Part shown: piece after piece, positions 51,528 to 54,563 of the stretch
Layout: each line of letters begins with the position of its first letter
Position numbering within the stretch: position 1 is the first letter of the stretch
Assembly (NCBI GenBank): GCA_945875935.1
Contig: CAMCNE010000002.1
Location: 1-54,563 of the forward strand
Direction: 5' to 3'
Length of the DNA stretch: 54,563 bases
Source of the DNA: Bordetella parapertussis
GTDB taxonomy: Bacteria > Pseudomonadota > Gammaproteobacteria > Burkholderiales > Burkholderiaceae_C
The notes under the pieces: generated by a model
The model's input: the letters and a program-made list of their open reading frames with translations, nothing else
What the model was told of the DNA's origin: nothing
Database searches by the model: none
Position numbers and translations under genes: made by a program

Positions 51528-53405
51528 GTGACCCCCGCGCCGACCGGTTCAGCCGAGCCGGTCGACTCGGCGGCGTCGCTGTGTCGACTGCTGAGCCCTG
51601 CGTGGCAAAACCGCGCACGCTTTGTGGTGCTCGATGGGGTGTTCGCCGGCGGCCAGCACTTCCTCGAATGTTGGCAAGCCTGGCAGCAGGATGAGCGCCG
51701 TTGCGACCGCCTGCATGTGATCAGCGTGTCACAGCAATTCGCGCTCGATCCTGATGGCGCACACCCCTTGGCCAGCGCGGTTCGCGATGCGTGGCCAACG
51801 CTCACCCCCAACATGCACCGGCTGTCCTTTGAAGACGGCCGCGTCCAATGGCTGCTGGTGCCCCTGAGCCTCGGAGCCGCGCTGCGCGAACTGGTCGCCG
51901 AGATCGACGTCTTCTGGCTCAGCCGCAGCGAATGGGTCGGCACCCATGGATCCGCTTTCGACCTCCGACTGGCCAAGGCGCTGGCTCGCCTGGCCGCTAC
52001 GCAGGCCACCCTGAGCTTCGATGGACAGCCAGCCACCGGCGCAGAGGATCCCAGCCTGGCGCTGCGGCCTGCGGGTTTCATGCCGGTGCCAGCGCAAGAC
52101 GCGCAGCACCCGTCGGTGCCAACCCCATGGCGATACGCGCCGAGCTACACGCCACGTCGATCGATCGGGCAGCGCCCCCAGAGCGCCTCGAACGAAGCCG
52201 CTCAGGTGCTGGTGGTCGGGGGTGGTCTGGCGGGTTGCGCGATGGCCTGGGCGCTGGCCGAACAGGGCCTGCACAGCACGGTCTTCGAACGCCATCAGGC
52301 GCCCGCCCTGGAAACATCGGGCAACCCGGCGGGCTTGTTCCACGGCATCGTCAATCCACAGGACGGCGCACACGCGCGCTTCAATCGATCGGCAGCGCTG
52401 GAGGCGCGCAAGGCTGTGTCGACAGCGCTGTTGTCGCACGCGGTGCAAGGCAACGCGGACGGTCTGTTGCGGCGCGAAACCGCGTCTTTGAACGTCAACG
52501 ACATGCGCGACTTGCTCGAGCGCCTGCGTCTGCCGCCCGACTATGTGCAGGCGCTGTCGGCACATGAAGCCTCAGCGCGCTGCGGCTGGCCCTTGCCGCA
52601 TCCGGCGTGGTGGTACCCCGGCGGTGGCTGGGTGCAGCCGGGTGGGCTGGCGCGTTCGTTTTTCGAGCGGGCCGGCGCGATGTGCACGTTGCGCACGAGC
52701 ACACAGATCGACGCACTAGAGCCCGTGAATGGCGGCTGGCGGCTGCTCGATGCGAAAGGCTCGACGCTCGCCGAGGCGCCGCATGTGGTGCTGGCCAATG
52801 CCGGCGATGCGCTGCGTCTGTTGAGGCCCTTCATGCCGACATCGCAGCCCGATGCCTGGCCGATGCGTGCGGTGCGCGGGCAAATCAGCATCGCACCTTG
52901 CTGGCGCCTGCCCGGCCTGACGCTGCCCTCGATGCCGGTGACGGGTTCAGGCTACTTGCTGCCCTGCCTGGGTGACGACGTGATCTTCGGGGCCACCGCG
53001 CAGACCGATGACGAAGACGCTTCGGTGCGCGACGCCGACCACCTTCTGAATCTGCACCAGTTGTCGCGACTGTGCGGCGTGGACCTGGGTTCTGACACCG
53101 AAGGCCTGAGCGGGCGTACCGGCTGGCGATGGAGCACCGACGACAGGCTGCCGGTGCTCGGCGGCGTGCCCGACCTGTGCGGCGCGTTCGCGCTGTCGGG
53201 TCTGGAACAGCCGCGTCAGGTGCCGCGCTTGGCCGGGCTGCATGCCTGCACCGCATTCGGTTCGCGCGGCATCACCTGGGCGGCGTTGTCGGCGCAGATC
53301 GTGGCCGCTGCGATCGCTCGTGCGCCGGCTCCGATCGAGGTAAGCCTGCTCGACAGCGTGGACGCGGCTCGCTTCGTCAGCAGGCGATCCAGACGACAAA
53401 GCTGA
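51528..53405 (+). CDS. mnmC: MnmC-like tRNA modification protein with decayed methyltransferase half
   Basis: In E. coli MnmC the FAD half turns cmnm5(s2)U34 of tRNA into nm5 and the N-terminal half methylates it to mnm5. Here the C-terminal FAD oxidoreductase (GGGLAG at 231-236; GGGWVQPGGLARSFF; GRTGWRWSTDDRLPVLG) looks intact. In the N-terminal half (about 1-215) the SAM motif ESGFGTGLNFL is replaced by DGVFAGGQHFL and the catalytic LDGFAPAKNPDMW by LSRSEWVGTHGSAFD. So the methyltransferase is probably dead. Starts with GTG 7 nt after efp; length 625, slightly short of E. coli. Confidence 0.85.
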   Translation: MTPAPTGSAEPVDSAASLCRLLSPAWQNRARFVVLDGVFAGGQHFLECWQAWQQDERRCDRLHVISVSQQFALDPDGAHPLASAVRDAWPTLTPNMHRLSFEDGRVQWLLVPLSLGAALRELVAEIDVFWLSRSEWVGTHGSAFDLRLAKALARLAATQATLSFDGQPATGAEDPSLALRPAGFMPVPAQDAQHPSVPTPWRYAPSYTPRRSIGQRPQSASNEAAQVLVVGGGLAGCAMAWALAEQGLHSTVFERHQAPALETSGNPAGLFHGIVNPQDGAHARFNRSAALEARKAVSTALLSHAVQGNADGLLRRETASLNVNDMRDLLERLRLPPDYVQALSAHEASARCGWPLPHPAWWYPGGGWVQPGGLARSFFERAGAMCTLRTSTQIDALEPVNGGWRLLDAKGSTLAEAPHVVLANAGDALRLLRPFMPTSQPDAWPMRAVRGQISIAPCWRLPGLTLPSMPVTGSGYLLPCLGDDVIFGATAQTDDEDASVRDADHLLNLHQLSRLCGVDLGSDTEGLSGRTGWRWSTDDRLPVLGGVPDLCGAFALSGLEQPRQVPRLAGLHACTAFGSRGITWAALSAQIVAAAIARAPAPIEVSLLDSVDAARFVSRRSRRQS

Positions 53406-53440
53406 GCAGCGCGCCGCGCGCGAAGAAACCGCTCGTCAGA

Positions 53441-53623
53441 TCAGGCTGGTGGCTGGTCCTGATCGCCGGAGGCCTCGGATGGCTCGGCTTGCGCGTCAGT
53501 CGACTCGGGCTCGCCTTCACCGACGTGCTTGCGCTCGGTCTTGTCCTTCAACTTCTCTTCTTTTTTCTTTTTCTTGGCCAGCTCGCGCTGACGCTTTTCG
53601 AACGAGTAGTTGGGCTTGGCCAT
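53441..53623 (-). CDS. Small highly charged protein
   Basis: A 60-residue protein starting MAKPNYSFEKRQRELAKKKK, a lysine-rich helix, followed by an acidic Glu/Ser/Gln tail. The pattern of a conserved basic start and variable acidic end is seen in short uncharacterised proteobacterial proteins. The ATG at 53623 is preferred over 53680 because only from here does the conserved-looking stretch begin. Function unknown. Confidence 0.7.
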   Translation of the reverse strand: MAKPNYSFEKRQRELAKKKKKEEKLKDKTERKHVGEGEPESTDAQAEPSEASGDQDQPPA

Positions 53624-53687
53624 GGGCATGCATCCACTTGAAAAGACAGGTCGCGAGGTTACGCTGTTTTGGCAGCTCACCGGCGCA

Positions 53688-54359
53688 TCACACGTGGGTG
53701 TCGTATCTCACCGTCTCGACGCCGAGTGGCGTGCCGAACAGACAAACGCCGGCCTTGTGGCGCGCAAAGATGCCGACCGTGACCACGCCCGGCCATTGGT
53801 TGATGTCGCACTCCATCGCCAGCGGATCGGTGATGTGCAGGCCGTGCACATCAATGATGTGACCGCCGTTGTCGGTGACCACCCCAGCGCGCATGACGGC
53901 TCTTGCGCCCATCGCCGCAAAGCGCCGCGCGATCTGGGCCGCGGCCATCGGGATCACTTCAACCGGCAGCGGAAAACGCCCGAGCACGTCCACGCGCTTG
54001 GACTCGTCGGCGATGCACACAAAGCAATCGGCCAGGTCGGCCACGATCTTCTCGCGCGTGAGCGCCGCACCGCCGCCCTTGATCATGTGGCCGTGGGGAT
54101 CGATCTCGTCAGCTCCGTCGATGTAGACCGGGATGCGCTCGACCAGATGGCTCTCGAGCACCGTGATGCCGTGCGCGCGCAAACGCTGGCTGCTGGCCTC
54201 GCTGCTCGACACCGCACCGGCGATGCGCTCGCGCATCGTGGCCAGCGCGTCGATGAAGCAGTTGACCGTCGAGCCGGTGCCCACACCGACCACGCTGCCC
54301 GCCACCACATGGGCCAGCGCCGCCTGGCCGACCATCACCTTCAGTTCATCCTGGGTCAT
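53688..54359 (-). CDS. rpiA: Ribose-5-phosphate isomerase A
   Basis: Interconverts ribose-5-phosphate and ribulose-5-phosphate in the pentose phosphate pathway. The 223 residues contain GVGTGSTVNCFIDAL (phosphate loop), YIDGADEIDPHGHMIKGGGA with the catalytic Asp, ALTREKIVADLA with the catalytic-region Glu/Lys, and VTDNGGHIIDVHGL. Normal length. Divergent from pyrD. Confidence 0.97.
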   Translation of the reverse strand: MTQDELKVMVGQAALAHVVAGSVVGVGTGSTVNCFIDALATMRERIAGAVSSSEASSQRLRAHGITVLESHLVERIPVYIDGADEIDPHGHMIKGGGAALTREKIVADLADCFVCIADESKRVDVLGRFPLPVEVIPMAAAQIARRFAAMGARAVMRAGVVTDNGGHIIDVHGLHITDPLAMECDINQWPGVVTVGIFARHKAGVCLFGTPLGVETVRYDTHV

Positions 54360-54421
54360 CGAAAAACACCGTTTGAGACAATGCCGGAATTATCAAGTGC
54401 GCCCTTCGAGCGCCAACTCGC

Positions 54422-54563
54422 ATGGCCCTGCTTCCCTACTCGCTGACCCGTCATCTGCTGTTCAGCCTCGACCCCGAGCAGGCCCATGACCTGACGATGG
54501 AAACGCTGGCTCGGCTGCAGCACTCGCCGCTGTCGTGCGCCATCAGCCAGACACGCGTCGACG
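54422..54563 (+). CDS. pyrD: Dihydroorotate dehydrogenase, N-terminal fragment (cut by window end)
   Basis: Only the first 47 codons are present: MALLPYSLTRHLLFSLDPEQ, then AHDLTMETLARLQHSPLSCA. The N-terminal membrane-association helix and the LDPEQAHDLT segment match class 2 (quinone-linked) PyrD, which oxidises dihydroorotate in pyrimidine synthesis. Its ATG is 62 nt from that of the divergent rpiA; no strong SD. The FMN barrel lies outside the window. Confidence 0.85.
   Translation, partial: MALLPYSLTRHLLFSLDPEQAHDLTMETLARLQHSPLSCAISQTRVD

Overview
This is a chromosomal core-genome window from a GC-rich betaproteobacterium, most likely order Burkholderiales. The evidence is the rpsF-priB-rpsR-rplI operon, the FtsH N-terminus and DnaB sequence typical of the group, EarP paired with an arginine-32 EF-P, a zinc-free type B L31 downstream of rho, and the surE-pcm-nlpD-rlmD order. 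I see no insertion sequence, phage gene, integrase, CRISPR array or recognisable defence cassette. The window is cut at both ends: a hypothetical gene on the left and pyrD on the right.

Layout. (1) 1-3.5 kb: end of an unknown gene, dnaB, and the ribosomal/primosome operon rpsF-priB-rpsR-rplI closed by a terminator. (2) 3.6-7.6 kb: rnhA and a YafS-like methyltransferase run one way and gloB-mltD the other, with the two inner genes starting in the same CCATGG palindrome; a MAPEG protein follows. (3) 7.6-11.8 kb: dnaX-ebfC-recR (replication and recombination repair), a PurM-like enzyme of unknown reaction, and the 4.5S SRP RNA gene. (4) 11.9-18.1 kb: a pseudokinase-HDOD regulator, trxA, rho, rpmE2 and a large membrane protein. 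(5) 18.1-24.6 kb: the phosphate regulon pstC-pstA-pstB-phoU-phoB-phoR, without pstS. It is divergent from a FAS1-domain lipoprotein, and between them lie two opposed arrays of 11-bp-phased PhoB-box repeats. (6) 24.6-36.6 kb: glmM, folP, ftsH and rlmE divergent from yhbY, then a DUF4149 protein, greA, carB and carA, and a Bax-inhibitor-1 family protein. (7) 36.6-43.5 kb: rlmD, nlpD, pcm and surE with rpoS absent from its usual place, a response regulator plus MEKHLA-domain pair, and a multicopper oxidase lipoprotein. (8) 43.7-54.5 kb: tRNA-His, ppiD, a hypothetical gene, tRNA-Val, hupB, pgsA, uvrC, earP-efp, an MnmC whose methyltransferase half looks decayed, a small charged protein, rpiA and the start of pyrD.

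Most of the window is housekeeping. The observations most worth a second look are: the divergent Pho-box region putting a FAS1 lipoprotein beside a pst operon that lacks pstS; a recurring layout in which a -10-like hexamer sits 6-7 nt before the ATG (dnaB, dnaX, surE, yhbY, earP), suggesting leaderless mRNAs; the degenerate MnmD half of MnmC; the pseudokinase-HDOD fusion; the PurM-like protein lacking the canonical substrate loop; and the missing rpoS. None amounts to a clearly new multi-gene system.
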